From: GCA-003244245 sp050700355
Lineage (GTDB): Bacteria; Actinomycetota; Actinomycetes; Mycobacteriales; Pseudonocardiaceae
Direction: 5' to 3'
Assembly: GCA_050700355.1 (NCBI GenBank)
Contig: JBOHHE010000220.1
Span: 1-5,213, forward strand
Length of the DNA stretch: 5,213 nucleotides
Part shown: positions 1-4,753 of the stretch, one piece after another
How positions within the stretch are numbered: position 1 is the stretch's first letter
How the letters are laid out: each line of letters begins with the position of its first letter
Notes under the pieces: model-generated
Database searches by the model: none
What the model saw: the letters and a program-made list of their open reading frames with translations, nothing else
Told to the model about the DNA's origin: nothing
Made by a program: the position numbers and the translations under genes

Positions 1-458
1 CCGTCCCAGCACGCACAACGACCTACCAGAGACACCCCACCGATCATCACGGTGCCAGCCTCTGCGGCAGAGCACCGCCACAACGCTTCCGCTCGCCGCC
101 CCCTCCACCACCGCAGATCATGAATCCACCGGTCATCACGCCACATCACAAGACAGCACCTCTCTGCACACCAGCTGAATGTGTAGTCGGAGCTCGGTGT
201 GTCATTGGAGGACATCATCGAGCGGGTAGCGGCAGGCGAAATGGACATCTTCGGTGTTTCAGTGCCTTCGGTCAGCACGACCTGATGACCCCGGTTGCTG
301 GATGAAGGCACCGGCAACGACCCGGATACGCTCGTGGTGGCGGGGGCAGTCTGACAGCCCGTGACGAGCGGATCCTGCTGGTGCGCTATCCCGTCTCATC
401 GTCGGTCGGGGCGCGGACGAGCCCACCATCCAGGACGTGCTCGGGAGGCGGATTAGTG
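1..458. other. Region without an intact gene; coding-like debris in its second half
   Basis: No reading frame here combines a convincing start, ribosome site, actinomycete codon bias and adequate length. The first 180 bases are rich in A and C on the plus strand and look non-coding on both strands. From about 187 onward there are short stretches with protein-like character in changing frames (listed separately), which suggests remains of one or more degraded genes ahead of the EEP gene. A short palindrome, CTCTGC-G-GCAGAG, lies at 60-72; I attach no function to it. Confidence 0.5.
199..285 (+). pseudogene. Short coding-like fragment, possible gene remnant or very small ORF
   Basis: From the GTG at 199 a 28-residue frame reads VSLEDIIERVAAGEMDIF and onward, ending at TGA 283-285 with a second TGA directly after it. 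The composition (amphipathic, acidic, helix-forming) looks like real protein rather than chance translation. The frame is open upstream only to a TAG at 184-186, and there is no clear Shine-Dalgarno sequence. It could be the remains of a small DNA-binding or regulatory protein, but I do not recognise a family and the length is too short to assign a function. Confidence 0.2.
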
Positions 459-475
459 ATGCCATCCCTCAATGA
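295..475 (+). pseudogene. Frame-scrambled coding remnants upstream of the EEP gene
   Basis: Three protein-like pieces follow each other in different frames. Frame 1 (295-351) ends in TLVVAGAV before a TGA at 352. Frame 3 continues at 360 with RDERILLVRYP. Frame 2 (365-475) contains RLIVGRGADEPTIQDVLG and ends with TGA at 473-475. The first two pieces joined across an 8-nt gap resemble the first strands of a Nudix hydrolase, but the rest does not continue as one and no Nudix box is seen. The frame 2 tail has no start codon of its own and overlaps the EEP start by 17 bp, as in a translationally coupled pair. This is best read as a decayed upstream gene, with weak support. Confidence 0.22.
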
Positions 476-1289
476 CGAGCTGAGCCCGCGGCCTCTGGCC
501 GAGCCACGACACCTGGCTTCGGAAACCCAGCTGCGGGTGGTCACCTGGAATGTCCAGCACGCCTCGCCAGCACGCTCCCGCAATCAAGCCGCTTGGTTGG
601 CCGACTGCGAATACGCTGACGTGGCGGTGCTGACCGAGGTGGGGCACGGCCCGGGGGCCACAGCACTGCTACGGGCGCTCGGCGACCACGGGTTCCACAT
701 GGTGTGCGTGCCGCCGCCTGCGACGCGCGACTACACCACGGTCATCGCTACCCGTACCCCGAATGTGGAGGCTGTACCCGTGCCGGTCGACGTGCTGCCG
801 CACCGGATCAGCGCGGCCCGGGTCATGGTCGGCGGGCGCAGTGCCACGGTCATTGGACTGTATGTGCCTTCCCGCGGATCCGCTGAGCGCCGCAACGTCG
901 ACAAGCGTGCTTTTCAAGACTCCGTAACCGAGGCCCTGCCCCGGCTGGCCGTCGAGGCGCGGGGGCCGCTTGTCATCACGGGTGACCTCAACGTGGTCGA
1001 GCCCGGCCACCAGCCGCATTACGCGGTGTTCGGCGACTGGGAATACAGCTTCTACCGCTCCTTTATCGACACCGGCTTAGTCGACGCGTTTCGGACCTTG
1101 CACCCACACGATATCGAGCACAGTTGGTACGGCCGCGCCGGCACCGGCTACCGCTTCGACCACACATTCCTTTCCACGGATCACCAATGGCAGCTCGTCG
1201 ACTGCCGGTATCTGCATAGTCCGCGCTTCGATGGACTGTCCGATCACTCCGCGATGGCGACGATCATCGCTATGTGGACCCCCACCTGA
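459..1289 (+). CDS. Endonuclease/exonuclease/phosphatase (EEP) family protein, exonuclease III-like
   Basis: A 276-residue protein of the metal-dependent EEP fold, the superfamily of exonuclease III/AP endonucleases, DNase I and inositol phosphatases. All core motifs are visible: TWNVQH with the metal-site Asn near residue 31, LTE with Glu 60, GLYVPS with Tyr 135, GDLN at 175-178 (Asp and Asn of the active site), YRFDH at 231-235, and the catalytic LSDHS at 260-264. The length is normal for single-domain members and there is no signal peptide, so the protein is probably cytoplasmic. An intact active site argues for a working phosphodiesterase, most likely acting on nucleic acid, but the fold alone does not fix the substrate. 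The ATG at 459 follows GGGAGG at 443-448; an in-frame GTG directly before it (456) is an equally possible start. The frame stays open further upstream, to a GTG at 381, but that extension is unlike the family. The next gene downstream is a CYTH pseudogene on the same strand. Confidence 0.92.
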   Translation: MPSLNDELSPRPLAEPRHLASETQLRVVTWNVQHASPARSRNQAAWLADCEYADVAVLTEVGHGPGATALLRALGDHGFHMVCVPPPATRDYTTVIATRTPNVEAVPVPVDVLPHRISAARVMVGGRSATVIGLYVPSRGSAERRNVDKRAFQDSVTEALPRLAVEARGPLVITGDLNVVEPGHQPHYAVFGDWEYSFYRSFIDTGLVDAFRTLHPHDIEHSWYGRAGTGYRFDHTFLSTDHQWQLVDCRYLHSPRFDGLSDHSAMATIIAMWTPT

Positions 1290-1360
1290 TGTCCCGAATC
1301 GCCGCGTTCTGCCAGATGGCGACGCTGCACGCCACCCAACTCACCGCGAAAGGTCGCCAC

Positions 1361-1506
1361 GTGAAGTACACTGAGGTCGAACTGAAATATGCACTCGATG
1401 ATCCTGATTCGCTCAAAGCGAAGTTGGAGGAACTGGGCGCGAAGCCTGGCCACTGGGTGAACGCAACTACGGATACCCCCACATGTTGCTGGACAGCCAG
1501 CCCTGA
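1361..1506 (+). pseudogene. CYTH-domain protein (class IV adenylate cyclase/ThTPase-like), internally deleted
   Basis: The GTG at 1361, 7 nt after GAAAGG, starts KYTEVELKYALDDPDSLKAK, which carries the ExExK signature (EVELK) that defines the CYTH superfamily, whose members bind triphosphates with divalent metals. After about 30 codons the match stops. In a different frame, from 1453, the sequence reads LGERNYGYPHMLLDSQP and ends with TGA at 1504-1506. This closely resembles the usual C-terminal end of actinobacterial CYTH proteins as I remember them. About 140-150 central codons of a roughly 190-residue protein are therefore missing, and the two ends are joined out of frame near 1445-1453. 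Short similar stretches (CTGGGCGCGAA at 1433, CTGGGTGAACG at 1453) flank the junction. Translated straight on, the original frame gives a non-homologous tail to about 1600. The remnant cannot be an active enzyme. The CYTH identity is firm for the N-terminus and good for the tail. Confidence 0.8.
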
Positions 1507-1514
1507 CAGGACCT

Positions 1515-1555
1515 GGCCGGTTCAAATCCCGAAACGGCCGCTGACCTGCGAGGTC
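1515..1555. terminator. Two weak hairpins between convergent genes
   Basis: Between the CYTH remnant and the convergent regulator gene there is a stem GGCCG/CGGCC (1515-1519 with 1535-1539, 15-nt loop). It is followed by GACCT-GCG-AGGTC at 1543-1555. Neither has a T tract, which is common for actinomycete terminators. The position between convergent stop codons supports a bidirectional termination role, but the stems are only 5 bp, so the call is weak. Confidence 0.22.
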
Positions 1556-1565
1556 TCAGTGCTGT

Positions 1566-2954
1566 TCAGACCGCAGACCCGTTCGCCTTCATCGCGATGA
1601 CCTGACCGGACCAGTCCAGGAACTCGGCGACCCTCGGCCGGTCCGAATACCGGGCCAGCTCCGCGCGCACCCGACCGATGCGGGTATCGATCCGGGCGGA
1701 GCTGACATCGATTGCGCCCTCCACAGCCTGCGCGGCCGTAGCGACGGCTTCCTCGATACTCCGTTGCTCGACCAGAACCTCGGCCCGGTATGCCATGTAC
1801 AAGACGCGGCTGCGTGGATACTCCGGCCGGACCGCAGCCAGGGCGGTGCGGCTGCAGCGTTCCGCGAGCGGTAGCTCCCGCAGGGATAGCGCTGCGCGCA
1901 TCTCCAGACAGGCAAGTCCTGCCTCGTCCCCCCAGGAGGAAACCCAGGACGGATCATCATCATGGGGACCGGAGCCAAGCAACGCGTCAGCCTGGTGCAG
2001 CGCGTGCCAGGTCGCCGACTTATCACCCGCTCGAGAATGAGCTAATGCCTCCAGAGACAGCAGATCGGAGCGCAAGCAGGGCGTACCCCATGGTTTCACC
2101 GCCTGCTGCGCGGCCTGCACGAGGTCGATCCCCTCACGTGGCAGGCCCAACTCCGTGGCCTGTCGTGATAAGAACCGCAGAGCGTTGGCGAACAGTCGAT
2201 CATCATCGACGAGCCGCGCGATATGTGAGGCTTCGAGCCACCAGTACCGGGCCTCGCCTTGTCGCCCAGCATCAAAGGCCAGCCAACCAGCCTGCATGCT
2301 CAACTCACCGAGGACGGTATGCAACTCCTCGCCGGTCGACGGGCCGTAGCTGGCCCGGTGCATAACCCGGCGCAGTTTCTTCAGTGAACGCAGCGCCAAG
2401 TCGTAGACCCCGGCGCTGCCGTACTGATGATCCAGCTCATAGAGCTGGGACAGGTTGCGCCGCCAGCGCACCACGTCATCCTGCCCGAGTCGGGATACGT
2501 CACCAGACTCCGCTGAGCCGAGGAGGGAACCGACACCCGCGCCGAACGTGGAGGTGAGGAACTCGAACCGGTTCACGGGGTCTGCTCCTTTCGCCGGTGA
2601 CTCCCCCACTGTAAGAGCCTGACCGGCCAGCAACCACCCGCAGACCGGCTGCTCCGGGGCGTTAATCGCGGCTGCCCGCGTCGCCAACTCCTCCTGGTCA
2701 ACGGCCTCGATCAAGCCGAACAGGCGAACCAGCGCCCCACCGGTACCGAGCACCTCATCGCACGCCGTGGCCAGCGCGGCGGTCGGCGCCCGTTCGGCCT
2801 TCTCCACCTTCCCGATCAAGTCACCGGAATAGTTGATCCGCGCTCCGAGCCGATCATGTGACAGGCCCGCCACCTCACGCCACTGCCGCAACTCAGCACC
2901 GAAGAAATGCCGCAACGAAACATACGGCGTCAGCTCCCGCGGTCTCTGCCCCAT
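1566..2954 (-). CDS. XRE-family helix-turn-helix regulator with C-terminal TPR-like domain
   Basis: A 462-residue protein. Residues about 17-75 form an XRE/Cro-type helix-turn-helix: FGAELRQWREVAGLSHDRLG begins the domain and SGDLIGKVEKAERAP carries the recognition helix with the typical conserved Glu. A linker containing NRFEFLTSTFGAG follows. Residues from about 175 to 445 are almost entirely paired amphipathic helices rich in Ala, Leu and Arg, as in tetratricopeptide-like repeats. This layout is common in actinomycete regulators and resembles regulators whose TPR half senses a peptide or protein partner; the ligand here is unknown. The ATG at 2952-2954 is well placed after AGGAGGGG, read on the minus strand. 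Upstream, a 26-bp inverted repeat begins 20 bp from the start codon and lies between this gene and the divergent small-gene module, so autoregulation together with control of the module is likely (inference). The gene is full length with no frameshift, and converges on a decayed CYTH gene. Confidence 0.9.
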   Translation of the reverse strand: MGQRPRELTPYVSLRHFFGAELRQWREVAGLSHDRLGARINYSGDLIGKVEKAERAPTAALATACDEVLGTGGALVRLFGLIEAVDQEELATRAAAINAPEQPVCGWLLAGQALTVGESPAKGADPVNRFEFLTSTFGAGVGSLLGSAESGDVSRLGQDDVVRWRRNLSQLYELDHQYGSAGVYDLALRSLKKLRRVMHRASYGPSTGEELHTVLGELSMQAGWLAFDAGRQGEARYWWLEASHIARLVDDDRLFANALRFLSRQATELGLPREGIDLVQAAQQAVKPWGTPCLRSDLLSLEALAHSRAGDKSATWHALHQADALLGSGPHDDDPSWVSSWGDEAGLACLEMRAALSLRELPLAERCSRTALAAVRPEYPRSRVLYMAYRAEVLVEQRSIEEAVATAAQAVEGAIDVSSARIDTRIGRVRAELARYSDRPRVAEFLDWSGQVIAMKANGSAV

Positions 2955-2974
2955 CGACCCCTCCTAATACCGGA

Positions 2975-3000
2975 ATGCAGACATCCATCACGGTCTGCAT
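2975..3000. promoter_or_regulatory. Inverted repeat, probable operator of module 1 and the XRE regulator
   Basis: ATGCAGAC (2975-2982), a 10-nt spacer, then GTCTGCAT (2993-3000): perfect 8-bp arms. It lies between the divergent XRE gene and gene A1. It is 20 bp from the regulator's ATG and 10 nt (from the core GTCTGC) from a -35-like TCGACT of module 1. The same structure with a compensated base change stands at the same distance from the -35 of module 2. Conservation of pairing despite sequence change supports a protein-binding site or a selected palindrome. The XRE protein as the binder is inference. Confidence 0.65.
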
Positions 3001-3008
3001 CCACACCG

Positions 3009-3036
3009 TCGACTTCCGACCGATTCGAAGCATTAA
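3009..3036 (+). promoter_or_regulatory. Probable promoter of module 1 (A1-B1)
   Basis: A -35-like TCGACT at 3009-3014 and a -10-like CATTAA at 3031-3036 are separated by 16 nt. Module 2 has TCGACT and CATAAA with 17 nt between them. The two hexamers are conserved between the copies while the spacer is largely diverged, which is the pattern expected of a real promoter. It implies a leader of roughly 70 nt before A1. ATTAAT is itself palindromic, so an opposing promoter for the regulator at the same site is possible in this copy. Confidence 0.5.
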
Positions 3037-3052
3037 TAGTCACGATCGGTGA
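3035..3052 (+). promoter_or_regulatory. Conserved element around the predicted transcription start of module 1
   Basis: AATAGTCACGAT followed by GGTGA after one variable base is conserved with module 2 (4440-4457), whereas the leader after it is poorly conserved. It contains a short inverted repeat, TCAC-GATCG-GTGA (3040-3052). Its position overlapping the expected start point fits a second operator or an initial-transcribed-region signal. The GTG at 3049 could be a start codon in principle, but in this copy it is not in frame with A1. Confidence 0.35.
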
Positions 3053-3115
3053 GCGAGACCTTACAACAGAGCACCGACAACCGGAGAAGCCGCAAGAGAA
3101 AGGAGCGAACTGACA

Positions 3116-3346
3116 GTGGCCAGGCACCGCCGCACCACACCGGCCAAGCCGACCCGCGTCCCCGTGGTGGCAATAACCGATGCTCACACCCACAGTGCGC
3201 ACCTCATCACCGACGAAGCGTTCGCTGCCGGCTGCCGCGCCGGTCGATACCTCGCGACATGCGGCGCGGAGGTGCTCACCGCAAGCCTCACCACCCCGGA
3301 ACGCGGCTATTGCGAATCCTGCACGCGCTGGCGAGCAGCTCAATGA
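3116..3346 (+). CDS. Small basic four-cysteine protein A1 (unknown function)
   Basis: A 76-residue protein starting at GTG 3116, 10 nt after AAAGGAG (3099-3105); the start matches copy 2. The N-terminus is strongly basic (MARHRRTTPAKPTR). A conserved stretch SAHLITDEAF leads into a cysteine-bearing half: Cys 40, Cys 49, then YCESC with Cys 66 and Cys 69. All four cysteines are kept in A2, so a small metal site (probably zinc) is plausible, though unproven. There is no signal peptide or membrane segment. Short proteins of this style occur in Pseudonocardiaceae as far as I recall, without known function. The stop overlaps the next start as ATGA, so B1 is translationally coupled. Lying divergent from an XRE regulator beside a putative operator, it probably belongs to that regulator's circuit (inference). 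Confidence 0.85.
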   Translation: MARHRRTTPAKPTRVPVVAITDAHTHSAHLITDEAFAAGCRAGRYLATCGAEVLTASLTTPERGYCESCTRWRAAQ

Positions 3347-3645
3347 ACCGGATAGCCCTGGCCGGAACTGACCTCTTCGCGTGGATGGCGCTACGGCGGG
3401 TCCACCGAGGTTATATCGCGAAGTGGGGCGATCGTTACCTCGACGCCGGGCGCCCGATACCCGGCCACATCGCCGAGGCCCTCGACGCACTGACCGAAGC
3501 TGGGCTGGTGCTGCTGGCCGAAGCGAATCCGCTGGCCGGAAGGCTACGCCGAGCCACGATGACCGACTCCGGACGGGCCAGGTATACGGCGCTGCACGAG
3601 CACACCGCGATCGTGGCCGACCCGCCACGGTCCGGGACCACCTGA
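3343..3645 (+). CDS. Small winged-helix-like protein B1 (unknown function)
   Basis: A 100-residue protein whose ATG (3343) overlaps the A1 stop as ATGA. It has no strong Shine-Dalgarno sequence of its own, so translation probably depends on A1. The N-terminal part TDLFAWMALRRVHRGYIAKW is predicted helical. PIPGHIAEALDALTEAGLV (residues about 38-56) looks like a recognition helix. A Gly/Arg-containing segment up to RRATMTDSG (69-77) resembles the wing and final-helix lead-in of MarR/PadR-like winged-helix proteins. A DNA-binding role is therefore a reasonable guess, not a demonstrated family match. Compared with B2, B1 carries an extra six residues (about 89-94) near its C-terminus, an in-frame indel. 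The frame is also open upstream to 3049, across A1, but copy 2 and the ATGA overlap support the short form. Confidence 0.83.
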   Translation: MNRIALAGTDLFAWMALRRVHRGYIAKWGDRYLDAGRPIPGHIAEALDALTEAGLVLLAEANPLAGRLRRATMTDSGRARYTALHEHTAIVADPPRSGTT

Positions 3646-3666
3646 CCAGAGGCCCTTGAACTTCGC

Positions 3667-3702
3667 CCCGGCAACGTCGCCGGGCACGGGGGTCGCGTCC
3701 CC
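3667..3702 (+). terminator. Hairpins after module 1, probable terminator
   Basis: CCCGGC-AACGTC-GCCGGG (3667-3684) is followed by a weaker GGGG-TCGCGT-CCCC (3689-3702) and two T residues. The first hairpin begins about 20 nt after the B1 stop and matches the last hairpin of the window (5190-5213) at about 17 of 20 positions. It therefore looks like the shared 3' end of the module. Actinomycete terminators often lack a T tract. Confidence 0.45.
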
Positions 3703-3764
3703 TTGGGCTAGCCGGGCCGACTTCACGCACCGAGCCCGCTGGCGCGCGCACCCGGCCCTGGTCT

Positions 3765-4172
3765 CTACCGGCGAAGTCGCCCAAGCCGAAGAGTGAACAG
3801 CCACGCGAACAGCACCGTGCCCATCCCCAATACTGAAACAGACAAGAACCACCACAACGCCGAAGGGGACCACAGCTGATCCTGCGGTACCCCTGGTTCC
3901 AACTCTCTCAGGTTGACGGTCCCCGCTCCCGCCGAGTATCCCCAGCGCGCCGGAGTCAACCAGGACAATTCGCTGAGGCCGGTCCCGCCCGGTAACCGGG
4001 ATCATGCCGCCGCACAGCACCAACCGGGCCATCACGGTCACGACGAGAAGCGGCATGACCTGTTCGCTCGACCGAACCAAGGCGGAGCAGAGCAGACCCG
4101 CCACGCAGGAGGCCAGCGCCGACCAGGAGCACTGCCTGAAGAGCGCAGATCATCGCGAAAACACCGCCTTTC
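3765..4172 (-). pseudogene. ABC transporter permease C-terminus (Rv1747-like), deleted and frameshifted
   Basis: Three pieces in successive frames, read on the minus strand, rebuild the C-terminal membrane part of an ABC-2-type permease such as that fused to FHA and ATPase domains in Rv1747-like exporters. Piece one (about 4171-4106) is GGVFAMICALQAVLLVGAGL, a membrane helix. Piece two (4104-3985) contains RSSEQVMPLLVVTVMARLV and CGGMIPVTGR. Piece three (3983-3765) contains LSWLTPARWGYSAGAGTV, a final hydrophobic helix WWFLSVSVLGMGTVLFAWLF and a basic end before the TAG. Between pieces one and two a family member normally has several tens more residues, so an internal deletion is inferred there. 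Between two and three, one extra G (position 3984, within a TCCCGCCC run on the plus strand) shifts the frame. The ATPase and the rest of the permease are absent. The gene is non-functional. The family call rests on recognised motifs rather than a search. Confidence 0.72.
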
Positions 4173-4394
4173 GCGAGGTTCCCGTTCAAGGATCTCATCA
4201 AGGACGTCGATGGCTACCTGATCGGAACGACGGTGCGCGCGGGCGCCCGCATCGACGACGCGCTCCGGGCCCACCTTGGGGGAGATGGGCACCTCACGCG
4301 GTTCCGACGATTCTACGACCAGCGCTACGGCGGGCACATCTCCGACATCAAGGACGCCGCACGCGCGATGCTCTGCGACAGCGGACGTCCGTGA
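4173..4394 (+). pseudogene. 3' fragment of an unidentified protein gene
   Basis: An open frame without a start codon (open back to 4140) encodes about 73 residues: FPFKDLIKDVDGYLIGT, then RAGARIDDALRAHLGGDG and HLTRFRRFYDQRYGG, ending KDAARAMLCDSGRP before TGA 4392-4394. The codon usage and composition are clearly those of a real actinomycete gene, with a run of predicted helices and no membrane segment. The ending resembles the C-terminal part of larger cytosolic or secreted-effector-type proteins, but I cannot name the family. Its 5' part is missing exactly where the oppositely oriented ABC remnant also loses its 5' part, so one deletion probably removed both. The stop codon lies inside the operator-like repeat of module 2. 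Confidence 0.6.
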
Positions 4395-4402
4395 CGGTCC
4401 GC
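4381..4402. promoter_or_regulatory. Inverted repeat, probable operator of module 2
   Basis: GCGGAC (4381-4386), a 10-nt spacer, then GTCCGC (4397-4402). It corresponds to GCAGAC-N10-GTCTGC ahead of module 1: one arm has A to G and the other the matching T to C, so pairing is preserved. The distance to the TCGACT -35-like element is 10 nt in both copies. A perfect palindrome CGGACGTCCG (4382-4391) lies inside it. It overlaps the end and stop codon of the preceding gene fragment. Recognition by the XRE regulator is inferred. Confidence 0.6.
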
Positions 4403-4412
4403 ATCCGAATCA

Positions 4413-4441
4413 TCGACTTTTGCCCCGTTTTGCTGCATAAA
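4413..4441 (+). promoter_or_regulatory. Probable promoter of module 2 (A2-B2)
   Basis: A -35-like TCGACT (4413-4418) and a -10-like CATAAA (4436-4441) are 17 nt apart. They align with TCGACT and CATTAA of module 1 although the spacer sequence is largely different. The leader to A2 would be about 75 nt. Confidence 0.5.
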
Positions 4442-4457
4442 TAGTCACGATGGGTGA
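4440..4457 (+). promoter_or_regulatory. Conserved element around the predicted transcription start of module 2
   Basis: AATAGTCACGAT plus GGTGA, as in module 1, with the inverted repeat TCAC-GATGG-GTGA at 4445-4457. Similarity drops after this point until the A2 ribosome site. Here a GTG at 4454 is in frame with A2 and would add 23 residues. The corresponding GTG in copy 1 is out of frame, so it is probably not the start codon. Confidence 0.35.
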
Positions 4458-4522
4458 GCAAAGCTTTACCTCGGGCCGCCGATGACCGAGCGAATATGAA
4501 GAGGGTAAGGAGTGAGCTGATG

Positions 4523-4753
4523 ATGGCCAGGCACCGCCGCACCACACCGGCCAAGCCGGTCCGCATCCCCGTGCTGGCGATAACCGATGCCCGCACCCGC
4601 AGTGCGCACCTCATCACCGACGAGGCGTTCACCGCCGGCTGCCGCGCCGGTCGCTACCTCGCGGCCTGTGGCGCCGATGTGCTCGCCGCCAGCCTCACCA
4701 CGCCGGAATGCGACTATTGCGACTCCTGCACGCGCTGGCGGGCAGTGCAGTGA
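4523..4753 (+). CDS. Small basic four-cysteine protein A2 (unknown function), paralogue of A1
   Basis: A 76-residue protein, 63/76 identical to A1 with no gaps. The start codon is ATG 4523, directly preceded by another ATG (4520) and by AAGGAG at 4507-4512. The basic N-terminus, the SAHLITDEAF stretch and cysteines 40, 49, 66 and 69 are all retained. An extra cysteine at position 63 replaces Arg of A1, next to the YCDSC motif. Most changes are conservative (V/I, V/L, H/R, E/D), consistent with selection for a working protein. The stop overlaps the GTG of B2 (GTGA), keeping the coupled arrangement of copy 1. Function is not known; a small metal-binding partner or regulator is possible. Confidence 0.85.
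   Translation: MARHRRTTPAKPVRIPVLAITDARTRSAHLITDEAFTAGCRAGRYLAACGADVLAASLTTPECDYCDSCTRWRAVQ

Larger units (their letters stand above)
2975..3684 (+). repeat. Copy 1 of the duplicated operator-promoter-A-B-hairpin module
   Basis: This stretch corresponds part by part to 4379-5213: inverted repeat, -35/-10, TCAC/GTGA element, gene A, overlapping gene B, and a CCCCGGC/GCCGGG hairpin. Coding parts are about 80-83% identical at protein level; the leader and the sequence just after B are diverged. Copy 1 has only about 20 nt between the B stop codon and the hairpin, copy 2 about 155 nt. The copies are direct repeats separated by roughly 700 bp of degraded genes. Confidence 0.85.

Noticed and set aside
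360..475. Calling a Nudix hydrolase gene from VVAGAV and RDERILLVR
   Set aside because: Only the first strands match by eye, joined across a frame change and a stop. No Nudix box GX5EX7REUXEEXGU follows, so it is kept only as a weak possibility.
1519..1531. GGTTCAAATCCC resembling a tRNA T-loop, a possible att-site remnant
   Set aside because: The flanking bases do not form a proper T stem or acceptor stem, and there is no integrase or second copy in the window. Chance is more likely.
1790..2365. Plus-strand open frame of about 190 codons inside the XRE gene
   Set aside because: It is antisense to the regulator, whose frame has the expected domains; the translation is Pro/Arg-rich without motifs.
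3049..3645. A single 198-residue protein starting at GTG 3049 and including B1
   Set aside because: Copy 2 has no matching extension in the B frame. The extension runs antiphase through the well-conserved gene A1 and is Arg/His/Pro-rich, as in shadow frames, and B1 begins naturally at the ATGA overlap.
2930..3784. Long minus-strand open frame across module 1
   Set aside because: It is Arg/Gly/Pro-rich, antisense to two conserved genes, and runs through the promoter and inverted repeat; this is typical of shadow frames in GC-rich DNA.
3988..4000. Palindrome CCCGGTAACCGGG
   Set aside because: It lies within the permease remnant, where it encodes the expected IPVTGR residues, so it needs no regulatory explanation.
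4454..4753. Longer A2 starting at GTG 4454, possibly leaderless
   Set aside because: The corresponding GTG in copy 1 (3049) is out of frame with A1, and the extra residues are not conserved. AAGGAG at 4507-4512 supports the ATG at 4520/4523.
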